In this document: positions 7,578-14,855 of the stretch, in pieces
Layout of the letters: every line of letters starts with the position of its first letter
Position numbering within the stretch: position 1 is the first letter of the stretch
Assembly (NCBI RefSeq): GCF_004343705.1
Contig: NZ_SKFH01000050.1
Coordinates: 1 to 32,225, forward strand
Length of the DNA stretch: 32,225 bases
Origin: Flaviaesturariibacter aridisoli
GTDB taxonomy: Bacteria > Bacteroidota > Bacteroidia > Chitinophagales > Chitinophagaceae
Reading direction: 5' to 3'
The notes under the pieces: model-generated
The model's database searches: none
Told to the model about the DNA's origin: nothing
The model's input: only the letters and a program-made list of their open reading frames with translations
Translations under genes and position numbers: made by a program

Positions 7578-7610
7578 ACCCCATTAGCAGATTACCCCAT
7601 TACCCCATTA
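7578..7610. repeat. TTACCCC-family repeat before prfB
   Basis: The unit attacccc occurs in three degenerate copies and runs directly into the -7 element of prfB, filling the place where the -33 element should be. A complementary array (gggtaat type) lies just after the prfB stop, at 8721-8753. Confidence 0.65.
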
Positions 7611-7616
7611 TCTTTG
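7609..7616 (+). promoter_or_regulatory. -7 element TATCTTTG of prfB
   Basis: A full TAnnTTTG match ends 6 nt before the prfB ATG (7623), predicting a leaderless or almost leaderless mRNA. Confidence 0.65.
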
Positions 7617-7622
7617 CGCCCT

Positions 7623-8715
7623 ATGACACAAGAAGCGATTAAAGATATGAGGGACCGCGTCGTTGTCCTGAGGAGGTTTCTTTGACGTCGAGAACCGACG
7701 CCATAAGATAACCCAGGACAAACAACTGTCCCTGTCGCCCGGATTCTGGGACGACAATGCCCGCGCGACGGGTGTACTGAAAGAAATCAAGGTCAACGAA
7801 TACTGGATCGGCCTTTACGAGACCGTGGAAGGCGCCGTGGAAGACTTTGCCGTACTGTTCGAATTCTGGAAGGAAGGAGAGGGTACGGAAGAGGACGTGC
7901 GCGCCGCCTACGAAAAGTCGCTGGCCGCCATTGAAGATGCCGAGTTCAAGAGCACGCTCAACCAGCCCGAAGACGAGCTGCCGGCGGTGCTGCAGATCAA
8001 CTCGGGCGCCGGCGGCACCGAAAGCCAGGACTGGGCCGAAATGCTCGCCCGCATGTACCGCATGTATGGTGAAAAGCAGGGCTGGTCGGTTACGGAGCTC
8101 GATTGGCAGGACGGCGACGGGGCCGGTATCAAAACCGCCACGTACCAGTTCGACGGACCCTTTGCCTACGGATTCCTCAAGGCCGAAAGCGGCGTGCACC
8201 GCCTGGTGCGCATCTCGCCCTTCGACTCGAACGCCCGCCGGCACACGTCCTTCGTATCCGTGTTCGTGTACCCGCTCGTAGACGATTCGATCGAGATCGA
8301 GATCAAGCCTGCCGACATCAAGATGGAAACATCGCGAAGCGGCGGCGCCGGTGGTCAGAACGTGAACAAGGTGGAAACGAAAGTTCAGCTCACCCACATA
8401 CCGACGGGTATCGTCGTGGTGTGCCAGCAGGATCGTTCGCAGTTGGGCAACCGTGAGCGCGCGATGGAAATGCTCCGCAGCCGCCTTTACGAGATCGAAT
8501 TGCGCAAGCGAAACGAAGCCAAGGACGCGGTCAACGCCAATAAGAAAAAGATCGAGTGGGGCTCCCAGATCCGCAGCTACGTTTTTCACCCGTACAAAAT
8601 GATCAAGGACCACCGCACCGACTACGAAGTAGGCAACATCGGCCCGGTGATGGACGGTGAGCTCGATGGATTCATCAAGGCTTACCTGATGTCGCAGAAG
8701 GATGACGAGAGTTGA
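7623..8715 (+). CDS. prfB: Peptide chain release factor 2, with programmed +1 frameshift
   Basis: RF2 releases the finished protein at UGA and UAA codons. The zero frame codes 20 residues ([20 protein letters not shown]) and meets TGA at 7683-7685. A +1 slip on CTT (7680-7682) continues with GAC at 7684 and gives a full 363-residue protein, close to the usual length. The frameshift site is classic: AGGAGG at 7671-7676, three spacer bases, CTT TGA C. In the product the stop-codon-reading SPF motif is at 198-200 and the peptidyl-transfer GGQ motif at 243-245, the same 45-residue distance as in E. coli. The site senses RF2 level: low RF2 lets the ribosome pause and shift. The gene is flanked by complementary repeat arrays. 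Confidence 0.97.
7671..7686 (+). promoter_or_regulatory. prfB: prfB programmed frameshift signal
   Basis: The signal reads AGGAGG, TTT, CTT, TGA, C. The internal Shine-Dalgarno sequence lies three bases before the slippery CTT, as in E. coli (AGGGGG, TAT, CTT, TGA, C). It pulls the ribosome one base forward when the UGA is read slowly. Confidence 0.95.
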
Positions 8716-8720
8716 GCAAA

Positions 8721-8753
8721 TCGGGTAATGGGGGAATTGGGTAATCGGGTAAC
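8721..8753. repeat. GGGTAAT-family repeat after prfB
   Basis: The stretch holds three to four degenerate units (gggtaat, gggggaatt, gggtaat, gggtaac). It is the complement of the array ahead of prfB, so the gene is bracketed by inverted copies. Confidence 0.65.
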
Positions 8754-8784
8754 GAGAATTACGGCAGGCCCCTCTTCCCAAGGA

Positions 8785-8817
8785 GCTAATCAACGAATAG
8801 ACTAATAAACAACAACC
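8785..8817. repeat. CTAATAAAC-family repeat directly before pruA
   Basis: The units gctaatcaac, gaatag and actaataaac run up to the ATG of pruA, so they would form its 5' leader. The complement of this family occurs after porP and after the M56 gene (23297-23331 and 23401-23434). Confidence 0.65.
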
Positions 8818-10467
8818 ATGAGCCTCGGATATTTTTCCTATCCTACACCGGCCAACGAACCGGTTTTGTCTTACGGACCCGGAACGCCGGAGCGTGCCGC
8901 GCTGAAGAAAACGCTCGCTGAACTGAAGGGGCAGCAGCTCGACGTGCCGATGTACATCGGTGGCGACGAAGTGCGTACCGGTAAGCTGGTGGCCATGCGC
9001 CCGCCGCACGAGCACCAGCACGTGCTGGGTCATTTCCACGCCGGCGATGCGTCGCACGTAACGATGGCCATCGACGCCGCGCTCGCCGCCCGCGAAAGCT
9101 GGCAGGCTATGCCCTGGGAAGACCGCGCCGGCATTTTCCTCCGTGCCGCGGACCTCATCGCCACCAAGTACCGCTTCCATATGAACGGTACCACGATGCT
9201 GGGACAAAGCAAGAACGCCTTCCAGGCGGAGATCGATGCGGCCTGCGAGCTGATCGACTTCCTGCGCTTCAACGTACACTTCCTGGGTGAAATTTACAAG
9301 CAGCAACCCGTAAGCGGACCTGGCATGCACAACCGCCTGGAATGGCGCGCCCTCGAAGGCTTCGTGCTCGCTGTGACGCCTTTCAACTTTACCGCCATCG
9401 GCGGCAACCTTCCCACGTCGGCGGCCCTCTGCGGCAACGTGGTGGTATGGAAGCCTGCCAATACACAGGTGTACTCGGCGCAGATGTTCCTGCGCATCCT
9501 GCGCGAGGCCGGCCTTCCCGACGGCGTGATCAACCTTGTATACGTAGACGGCCCGACGATCGGCCAGGTTTGCTTTGCGCACCGCGAATTCGCCGGCGTG
9601 CACTTCACCGGCTCCACGGGTGTGTTCAACCAAATGTGGAAGACCATCGGCGCCAGCGTCGGCGGCTACCGCACTTACCCGCGCATCGTAGGCGAAACGG
9701 GCGGCAAGGACTTCGTGATCGCACACAGCTCGGCATCGCCCGACGTGGTGGCTACGGCCTTGTTGCGCGGCGCTTTTGAGTACCAGGGACAAAAATGCTC
9801 CGCCGCCTCGCGTGCCTATATCCCGTCCAACATGGCCGATGAAGTAAAGCGCCTGCTGGTGGAAGGGGTGAAGAGTTTCAAGATGGGTACCGTGGAAGAT
9901 TTCGGCAATTTCGTTAACGCCGTGATCGATGAAAAAAGCTTCGACCGGATTGCAAAATACATCGATGACGTGAAGGCCAACGGGGGCGCACAAGCCAACA
10001 TCCTCGTGGGCGGCACCTACGACAAGTCGGTAGGCTGGTTTATCGACCCGACCATCATCGAGGCTGTAGACCCGCAATACGTAACAATGTGCGACGAGAT
10101 CTTCGGCCCCGTGCTGACGATCCACGTATACGACGCCGACCGCTTTGAAGAAGCGCTGACGCTGGTGGATACCACTTCTCCCTATGCGCTCACCGGCTCC
10201 ATCATTGCGCAGGACCGTGCCGCTGTAGTGCTCGCTACCGAGCGTCTGCGTCATGCCGCCGGCAACTTCTACATCAACGACAAGCCTACCGGTGCCGTGG
10301 TGGGCCAGCAGCCCTTCGGTGGCGCCCGCGCATCGGGAACCAACGACAAGGCCGGCTCACAGCTGAACCTGTACCGCTGGCTCAGCGCCCGCACCATCAA
10401 GGAAACCTTTGTCCCGCCCACCGATTACCGCTACCCGTTCCTGCGTGGCGAGAGCGAAGGCATCTGA
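8818..10467 (+). CDS. pruA: L-glutamate gamma-semialdehyde dehydrogenase (P5C dehydrogenase)
   Basis: The product is 549 residues, cytoplasmic, of the ALDH4A1 type. It oxidises glutamate semialdehyde (from 1-pyrroline-5-carboxylate) to glutamate with NAD+, the second step of proline breakdown. The catalytic Cys is C327 in GQKCSAASR, the general-base Glu is E293 in GETGGKDF, and the NAD-binding segment has FTGSTGVF. TPFNFTAIGG and FGPVLTIHVYD are further ALDH marks. It is a stand-alone enzyme without the PutA proline dehydrogenase domain, and no proline dehydrogenase gene is near. A strong terminator follows the stop. Confidence 0.96.
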   Translation: MSLGYFSYPTPANEPVLSYGPGTPERAALKKTLAELKGQQLDVPMYIGGDEVRTGKLVAMRPPHEHQHVLGHFHAGDASHVTMAIDAALAARESWQAMPWEDRAGIFLRAADLIATKYRFHMNGTTMLGQSKNAFQAEIDAACELIDFLRFNVHFLGEIYKQQPVSGPGMHNRLEWRALEGFVLAVTPFNFTAIGGNLPTSAALCGNVVVWKPANTQVYSAQMFLRILREAGLPDGVINLVYVDGPTIGQVCFAHREFAGVHFTGSTGVFNQMWKTIGASVGGYRTYPRIVGETGGKDFVIAHSSASPDVVATALLRGAFEYQGQKCSAASRAYIPSNMADEVKRLLVEGVKSFKMGTVEDFGNFVNAVIDEKSFDRIAKYIDDVKANGGAQANILVGGTYDKSVGWFIDPTIIEAVDPQYVTMCDEIFGPVLTIHVYDADRFEEALTLVDTTSPYALTGSIIAQDRAAVVLATERLRHAAGNFYINDKPTGAVVGQQPFGGARASGTNDKAGSQLNLYRWLSARTIKETFVPPTDYRYPFLRGESEGI

Positions 10468-10487
10468 TGACAAAAGATCTACATTTG

Positions 10488-10520
10488 AAAAGTCCCGCGC
10501 TTGCGGGACTTTTTATTTTC
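10488..10520 (+). terminator. Rho-independent terminator after pruA
   Basis: Perfect 11-bp arms (aaaagtcccgc, gcgggactttt) with a GCTT loop, followed by TTATTTT. Confidence 0.92.
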
Positions 10521-10563
10521 ATTCCGGCCCTTTTTTTGCGTAGGTGCGCGCAAACGAATCCAG

Positions 10564-11157
10564 ATGAAAAAATTGTTTGCAGTAGTACTGCTGGCCGGTC
10601 TCGCCGGCACGGCATCGGCGCAGTTGCCCAAGTTAGGAATTAAAGGAGGTCTCAACATTGCCAACGTTGGGGGAAGCACCTTCGCCACCAGCACGCGTCT
10701 CAGCGGTCATGGCGGGGTGCTCGTGCATATTCACCTGGCGCCCTCCCTGGCATTGCAGCCCGAGGTGCTTTTTTCCGGCCAGGGCTTCAAAGAGAAGGTA
10801 ACAGGCACGGAGCACACCTGGGCGTTGGACTATCTCAACGTGCCGTTTATGTTGCAGTATATGTTTGACAACGGCTTTCGTGTGGAAGCAGGTCCGCAAG
10901 TAGGGGTGGTGCTCAGCGCCAAGGTCAAAGACCCCAGCGGCGCGACCGACATTAAAAACCGCTTGAAGCAGGCCGACTTTGGGGTAGGCTTCGGGGTAAA
11001 TTACCTGTCGTACTCGGGTTTGGGTATCGGGGCGCGATACAACCTCGGATTGAGCAATATCAACAAGCTTGAAGGCGGCGACCCGCTTAAAAACAGGGTG
11101 GCGCAGGTGTCGGTTTTCTACATGCTCGACCACAGTCACAAAGCAAAATCCCGCTAG
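10564..11157 (+). CDS. Outer-membrane beta-barrel (PorT-like) protein
   Basis: The product is 197 residues. The signal peptide ends GTASA before QLP. The mature part has the typical small-barrel pattern of alternating residues: LGIKGGLNIANVGG, HGGVLVHIHLAPSLALQPEVLFSGQG, LDYLNVPFMLQYMF, FRVEAGPQVGVVLSAKV, and a last strand ending VSVFYMLDH. This is the outer-membrane beta-barrel family common in Bacteroidota (porin family, PorT-like), of about eight strands. Its role, structural or transport, is unknown. Frames reading from 10501 have no signal peptide, so the ATG at 10564 is chosen. A second barrel gene follows. Confidence 0.88.
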   Translation: MKKLFAVVLLAGLAGTASAQLPKLGIKGGLNIANVGGSTFATSTRLSGHGGVLVHIHLAPSLALQPEVLFSGQGFKEKVTGTEHTWALDYLNVPFMLQYMFDNGFRVEAGPQVGVVLSAKVKDPSGATDIKNRLKQADFGVGFGVNYLSYSGLGIGARYNLGLSNINKLEGGDPLKNRVAQVSVFYMLDHSHKAKSR

Positions 11158-11190
11158 CCGGGAATGGCGATTGTGCATAAAAGTTCATCG

Positions 11191-11215
11191 AGGCCGCAAC
11201 TGCGGCCTTTTTTTT
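11191..11215 (+). terminator. Rho-independent terminator
   Basis: The arms ggccgc and gcggcc with loop AACT are followed by eight T. It separates the two barrel genes into distinct transcripts. Confidence 0.88.
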
Positions 11216-11248
11216 GCATAAAGGGATGCATCGAAAAACTCAACAAAT

Positions 11249-11968
11249 ATGAAAAAGATCAGCTTAGTTGCCCTGGCATGCACAGCCGCAGTATCAGTAA
11301 TGGCACAAGACGGTAGCACGGGTACTGATGCAAACAAAGACTACAAACCCCTGCGCACGCCGATGGCATCGAAGGTTCGTTTCGGCATTACCGCCGGTAT
11401 CAACTCTTCGAAGTTTTATTACAGCGGTTCGGGAACCAGTGGGCTGAACACTACGATGAAGGTTGGTCCCTTCGGCGGTGCTTATGTGAACCTGCCCCTG
11501 GGCAGCGTGCTGGCCATTCAGCCCGGCGTCACGTACAACATCTATGGCTCCAAGGGCAGCCTGACGAGCTCGGCTACGGTAGGCGGTGTAACCACCAGCA
11601 GCACGACCAACTTCCAGGAAGATCTGCACTACATCTCCGTGCCGGTTGCGGTACAAATCAAGCCCGGCAACACCGGCTTCTTTATCGAAGCGGGACCGCA
11701 GGCAAACTTTCTCGTAGCCGCCAAATTCAAGAACCAGACCCCTGGTTCGAACAGCGGCGACCGCGACAACAAGGACGATTATGACAACTTCGACTTCAGC
11801 GCATTCGGCGGCCTGGGGTATATAACCCGGATCGGACTTGGCTTTGAAGCAAAGTATAACGCAGGCTTCAACAATGTGTTGAACGACACGCAGGCCGGCG
11901 CCGACAATAAATGGAAGAACCGCGCCTGGACCTTTGGTCTCTTTTACAACTTCGGAGCAGCCAAGTAA
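11249..11968 (+). CDS. Outer-membrane beta-barrel (porin-family) protein
   Basis: The product is 239 residues with a signal peptide ending SVMA before QDG. The mature protein repeats barrel strands: VRFGITAGINSSKFYY, VGPFGGAYVNLPLGSVLAIQPGVTY, LHYISVPVAVQIKP, FFIEAGPQANFLVAAKF, FSAFGGLGYITRIGLGFEAKYNAG, and ends WTFGLFYNFGAAK with an aromatic near the C terminus, as is usual for assembly by the BAM machinery. It shares the LNVP/ISVP and EAGPQ motifs with the barrel gene just upstream, so the two are probably paralogues. A Gly/Asp-rich loop (SNSGDRDNKDDYDN) may face outward. The function is not known. Confidence 0.88.
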   Translation: MKKISLVALACTAAVSVMAQDGSTGTDANKDYKPLRTPMASKVRFGITAGINSSKFYYSGSGTSGLNTTMKVGPFGGAYVNLPLGSVLAIQPGVTYNIYGSKGSLTSSATVGGVTTSSTTNFQEDLHYISVPVAVQIKPGNTGFFIEAGPQANFLVAAKFKNQTPGSNSGDRDNKDDYDNFDFSAFGGLGYITRIGLGFEAKYNAGFNNVLNDTQAGADNKWKNRAWTFGLFYNFGAAK

Positions 11969-12000
11969 CCCGGTTTGAACGTTTATTGGATCAATGATAG

Positions 12001-12030
12001 GAAGGTCGCCGCAAGGCGGCCTTCTCTTTT
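12001..12030 (+). terminator. Rho-independent terminator
   Basis: The arms gaaggtcgcc and ggcggccttc (one G-U pair) with loop GCAA are followed by TCTTTT. It ends the second barrel gene. Confidence 0.85.
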
Positions 12031-12079
12031 GTTTCGCCAACGCGATCGTTCCTTCTTGCGAAAAACCTGCTACCAACAG

Positions 12080-12102
12080 ATGAATCAACCAATAATCCAA
12101 CA
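12080..12102. repeat. CCAATAATC-type repeat ahead of pyrR
   Basis: The stretch atgaatcaaccaataatcc belongs by composition and unit size to the CTAATAAAC family. It includes an in-frame ATG that would extend PyrR, but its repeat nature argues that it is non-coding. Confidence 0.4.
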
Positions 12103-12120
12103 GGCCAAGGAACCATTGCC

Positions 12121-12128
12121 TAATTTAG
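12121..12128 (+). promoter_or_regulatory. Possible -7 element of pyrR
   Basis: TAATTTAG (one mismatch to TAnnTTTG) lies 14 nt before the GTG at 12143, fitting a short leader. Confidence 0.4.
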
Positions 12129-12142
12129 CGCAAACGTTTTCT

Positions 12143-12673
12143 GTGAAGTCGATTCTTCCCGCCGGCCAGATGGCGCTTACGATCCAGCGGCTGGCGCACC
12201 AGTTGCTCGAAGACCCGGACCTGCTGTCGAAGACCGCGCTGATCGGCATTCAGCCGCGCGGCGTGTTTTTATCCGACCGGCTGGTGCAGGAGCTGCGCCG
12301 AGAGCCCGGTACGCCCTCCTTCGATTATGGCAAGCTCGACATCACTTTCTACCGCGACGACATCCGCCAGGGCCTGCATGTACCGGCTGCTACCGACATC
12401 GGCTTTTCAATTGAAGGCAAGCGCGTGGTCCTGGTAGACGATGTGCTGTATACCGGCCGCACCATCCGCGCCGCCCTCGACGCGCTGATGGACTTCGGCC
12501 GCCCGGCGCGCGTGGAGCTGCTCGTACTGATCAACCGCCGCTATAGCCGCGAGCTGCCGGTGCAGCCCGATTACACCGGCCGCCACATCGACTCCATCGT
12601 GTCGCAAAAGGTGAAGGTCCTGTGGGCCGAACGCGACGGGCGCGACGAGGTGCTGCTGCTCGACAATGATTAA
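12143..12673 (+). CDS. pyrR: PyrR: pyrimidine regulator / uracil phosphoribosyltransferase
   Basis: From the GTG at 12143 the product is 176 residues, near the usual 180. The PRPP-binding loop reads VVLVDDVLYTGRTIRAAL (D99, D100, T104-R106). Other family marks are LIGIQPRGVFLSDRL, LDITFYRDD and the late RELPVQPDYTGRHI. PyrR binds UMP and pyr mRNA in Firmicutes and also converts uracil plus PRPP to UMP; regulation in Bacteroidota is not established here. The GTG start aligns with the B. subtilis start region (from memory). An ATG at 12080 would add a 21-residue tail coded by repeat-like DNA. pyrB follows 41 bp later. Confidence 0.93.
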   Translation: MKSILPAGQMALTIQRLAHQLLEDPDLLSKTALIGIQPRGVFLSDRLVQELRREPGTPSFDYGKLDITFYRDDIRQGLHVPAATDIGFSIEGKRVVLVDDVLYTGRTIRAALDALMDFGRPARVELLVLINRRYSRELPVQPDYTGRHIDSIVSQKVKVLWAERDGRDEVLLLDND

Positions 12674-12696
12674 CTTCCGACTTCCATCTTCCGACC
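12674..12696. repeat. CTTCCGA-family repeat between pyrR and pyrB
   Basis: Three units (cttccga, cttccat, cttccga) stand directly upstream of the -7 element of pyrB, occupying the expected -33 region. The complement of this family follows the fasciclin gene's stop. Confidence 0.65.
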
Positions 12697-12699
12697 GCT

Positions 12700-12707
12700 T
12701 AACTTTG
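12700..12707 (+). promoter_or_regulatory. -7 element TAACTTTG of pyrB
   Basis: A full TAnnTTTG match ends 7 nt before the ATG at 12715. pyrB may therefore have its own near-leaderless transcript besides read-through from pyrR. Confidence 0.6.
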
Positions 12708-12714
12708 CGTTTTA

Positions 12715-13641
12715 ATGGCACTTTCGACCCGACATCTGCTAGGTATCAAGGAGCTCCAGGCATCGGACATCGCAACCATTTTACAAACCGCCGACCAGTT
12801 CAAGGAGGTGTTGCAGCGGCCCATTAAAAAGGTGCCCTCGCTGCGCGACATTACCATCGTCAACCTTTTCTACGAAAATTCCACCCGCACCCGCATTTCT
12901 TTCGAGCTGGCGGAGAAGCGCCTGTCCGCCGATACCATCAACTTCAGTGCATCCGGATCTTCTGTTTCGAAAGGAGAGACCCTCCTTGATACGGTCAACA
13001 ACATCCTTTCGATGAAGGTCGATATGGTGGTGATGCGCCACAGCGCCTCGGGCGCGCCGCACTTCCTGGCACAGCACATCCCGGCGGCGATCATCAACGC
13101 CGGTGATGGGATCAACGAACACCCGACGCAGGCGCTGCTCGACGCTTTTTCCATCCGCGAAAAGCTGGGTACGCTCCAGGGCGTCCGGGTAGCGATCATC
13201 GGCGACATCCTGCACAGCCGCGTGGCGCAGAGCAATATGCACCTGCTGCAGAAAGCCGGTGCCGAAGTGATCGTTTGCGGCCCGCCGACGCTTATTCCGA
13301 AATACCTTACCGAAGCTTTTGGTGTGCGCGTGGAATACAACCTGCGGCGCGCCCTCGAGTGGTGCGACGTGGCCAACGTACTTCGTATCCAGCTGGAGCG
13401 CCAGAGCCAGGTGCTTTTCTCCTCGCTGCGCGAATACAATTTATCGTACGGCATCAGCCGCCGGCTCCTGGAGAGCCTGCCGAAGCCGATCACCATCATG
13501 CACCCGGGGCCCATCAACCGTGGTGTGGAGCTCGACTCGGATGTTGCCGACGGCGAGCATTCGATCATCCTGCAACAAGTGGAAAACGGCGTGGCCGTGC
13601 GGATGGCGGTGCTGTACCTGCTGTCGAATAAGGCCGGGTAA
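12715..13641 (+). CDS. pyrB: Aspartate carbamoyltransferase, catalytic subunit
   Basis: The product is 308 residues, normal for the catalytic chain. It joins carbamoyl phosphate and aspartate to N-carbamoylaspartate, the first committed step of pyrimidine synthesis. The carbamoyl-phosphate site STRTR is at 56-60, the second conserved block SVSKGETLLDT follows near 83-93, HPTQALLD is at 136-143, and MHPGPINRGVE lies late in the chain. No pyrI regulatory chain is near, so the trimer probably works alone or with another partner. It follows pyrR, with which it shares a pathway, and coaD comes next after a 126-bp gap. Confidence 0.97.
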   Translation: MALSTRHLLGIKELQASDIATILQTADQFKEVLQRPIKKVPSLRDITIVNLFYENSTRTRISFELAEKRLSADTINFSASGSSVSKGETLLDTVNNILSMKVDMVVMRHSASGAPHFLAQHIPAAIINAGDGINEHPTQALLDAFSIREKLGTLQGVRVAIIGDILHSRVAQSNMHLLQKAGAEVIVCGPPTLIPKYLTEAFGVRVEYNLRRALEWCDVANVLRIQLERQSQVLFSSLREYNLSYGISRRLLESLPKPITIMHPGPINRGVELDSDVADGEHSIILQQVENGVAVRMAVLYLLSNKAG

Positions 13642-13755
13642 GACCGAAGGTTTTTCACCCCCGACGATGCTGGCCTGTTTGTTTCAAAAAAACCGGGCGT
13701 ACCAATTTCTTTTCTTCTCTCTTGAGCGGTTCCGACCCTTTTTTCCCTTTCTCAT

Positions 13756-13763
13756 TACCTTCG
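13756..13763 (+). promoter_or_regulatory. -7 element TACCTTCG of coaD
   Basis: TACCTTCG ends 4 nt before the ATG at 13768. The same octamer and spacing recur at the Nudix and pyrE genes. Confidence 0.6.
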
Positions 13764-13767
13764 CCCC

Positions 13768-14247
13768 ATGCGTATTGGTTTTTTTCCCGGCACATTTGAT
13801 CCCGTTACCCTCGGGCATATCGACATCGTGCAGCGCGCCCTACCGCTTTTCGACAAGCTGTTCATCGGCATCGGCGTCAACGCCAACAAGCAGCCGATGT
13901 TCCCGGCCGAGCAACGCCGCGCCTGGTTCCGCGAGATCTTCGCCAACGAGCCGAAGATCGACGCGGTGGTTTACGAAGGGCTGACGGTGGATTGCTGCAA
14001 GCTTGTCGGCGCCAACTACATTCTCCGCGGCATCCGCTACGTTTCGGATTTTGAATACGAAAAAGCCATCGCCGATATGAACCGCACCATCGACGGCGGC
14101 ATCGAAACGATTTTTCTCACCTGCCTGCCGCAGTATACCTCGGTGGCATCCACGCTTGTGCGCGACGTACTGCGCTATGGCGGCGACATCAGCCGCTTTG
14201 TGCCGGAGGTGGTGCTGGAAAGCCTGCGGGCCGAATCAGCGGGCTAA
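13768..14247 (+). CDS. coaD: Phosphopantetheine adenylyltransferase
   Basis: The product is 159 residues, the usual size. CoaD joins ATP and 4'-phosphopantetheine to dephospho-CoA, the penultimate step of coenzyme A synthesis. The nucleotidyltransferase motif (T/H)xGH reads TLGH in FDPVTLGHIDI (about residues 14-17). The second signature reads ASTLVRD in place of the usual ISSTxxR. The segments NYILRGIR, FEYEKAIADMNR and FVPEVV are also conserved. It probably has its own promoter. Its last 12 bp overlap tail-to-tail with the Nudix gene. Confidence 0.97.
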   Translation: MRIGFFPGTFDPVTLGHIDIVQRALPLFDKLFIGIGVNANKQPMFPAEQRRAWFREIFANEPKIDAVVYEGLTVDCCKLVGANYILRGIRYVSDFEYEKAIADMNRTIDGGIETIFLTCLPQYTSVASTLVRDVLRYGGDISRFVPEVVLESLRAESAG

Positions 14248-14814
14248 GGCGGCGGTCAGCACTTCCTGCACGGCCTTGTACATTCCGGACCAACGTTCCC
14301 TTAGCCCGGACTCATCCACCCAGATGCATTCGGTGATGTCCTCTTCGGTTTGCGGCGACAGGCGGCCGGTGAAATCGGTTTCCATCAGGTACCAATGGTT
14401 TTCTTTGAGGATCCGCCGTCCTTTTTCTTCGTAGCTATGATAGGTAACGGTCAGCGGGCGCACAATGCGCAGCCCGGTGACGCCGGTTTCTTCACCCACC
14501 TCGCGCAGGGCGGCCGCTTCGGTCGACTCGTCTGGGTCGAGTTTGCCCTTGGGCAGGTCCCACCAGCCGAGGCGCCGGATCAGGAGGTACTTGCCTTCTA
14601 CGTGGCGCACGGCGCCGCCGCCGGTAGGCCATACCGTGAACAGCGTTTTCCAATCGAGGTTGGAAGCAATGGCCAGCGAGCGCTCGGGCTCTTTTCCCAC
14701 TGCGAAATCTTCGATGGCTTCGGCCAGCTTCTGCGGCGTAACGATGGCATGACCGGCGGTACGGCTGTCGGTAGTAAGCGTCAGCAGGCGCTCGTTGAAC
14801 GTGATCTGGGGCAT
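14236..14814 (-). CDS. Nudix hydrolase
   Basis: The product is 192 residues, cytoplasmic. The Nudix box is complete: G90, E96, R104, E105, E108, E109 and G111 fit GX5EX7REUXEEXGU. It cleaves some nucleoside diphosphate linked to another moiety; the exact substrate is not readable. The N-terminal 60 residues, before the domain opens at GGGAVRHVEGKYLLIRR, have no recognised fold. The C terminus has an ECIWVDESGL segment typical of the family. It is divergent from pyrE with only 41 bp between starts, and its 3' end overlaps that of coaD. Confidence 0.92.
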   Translation of the reverse strand: MPQITFNERLLTLTTDSRTAGHAIVTPQKLAEAIEDFAVGKEPERSLAIASNLDWKTLFTVWPTGGGAVRHVEGKYLLIRRLGWWDLPKGKLDPDESTEAAALREVGEETGVTGLRIVRPLTVTYHSYEEKGRRILKENHWYLMETDFTGRLSPQTEEDITECIWVDESGLRERWSGMYKAVQEVLTAALAR

Positions 14815-14818
14815 AAGG

Positions 14819-14826
14819 CGAAGGTA
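14819..14826 (-). promoter_or_regulatory. -7 element TACCTTCG of the Nudix gene
   Basis: On the minus strand TACCTTCG ends 4 nt before the ATG (14814). It mirrors the pyrE element in the same 41-bp spacer. Confidence 0.6.
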
Positions 14827-14843
14827 CCGACTTCTCTTTCCGC

Positions 14844-14851
14844 TACCTTCG
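14844..14851 (+). promoter_or_regulatory. -7 element TACCTTCG of pyrE
   Basis: TACCTTCG ends 4 nt before the ATG at 14856. It is identical in sequence and spacing to the divergent Nudix element, with 17 bp between the two octamers. Confidence 0.6.
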
Positions 14852-14855
14852 CGCC

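Noticed and set aside
7623-7685. prfB as a pseudogene broken by an in-frame TGA
   Set aside because: The stop lies in the classic frameshift context, and the +1 frame continues as an intact RF2 with SPF and GGQ motifs.
7639-10254. Open frame of about 871 codons on the minus strand opposite prfB and pruA
   Set aside because: It is antisense to two conserved genes and reads through an intergenic repeat region, with no recognisable protein features.
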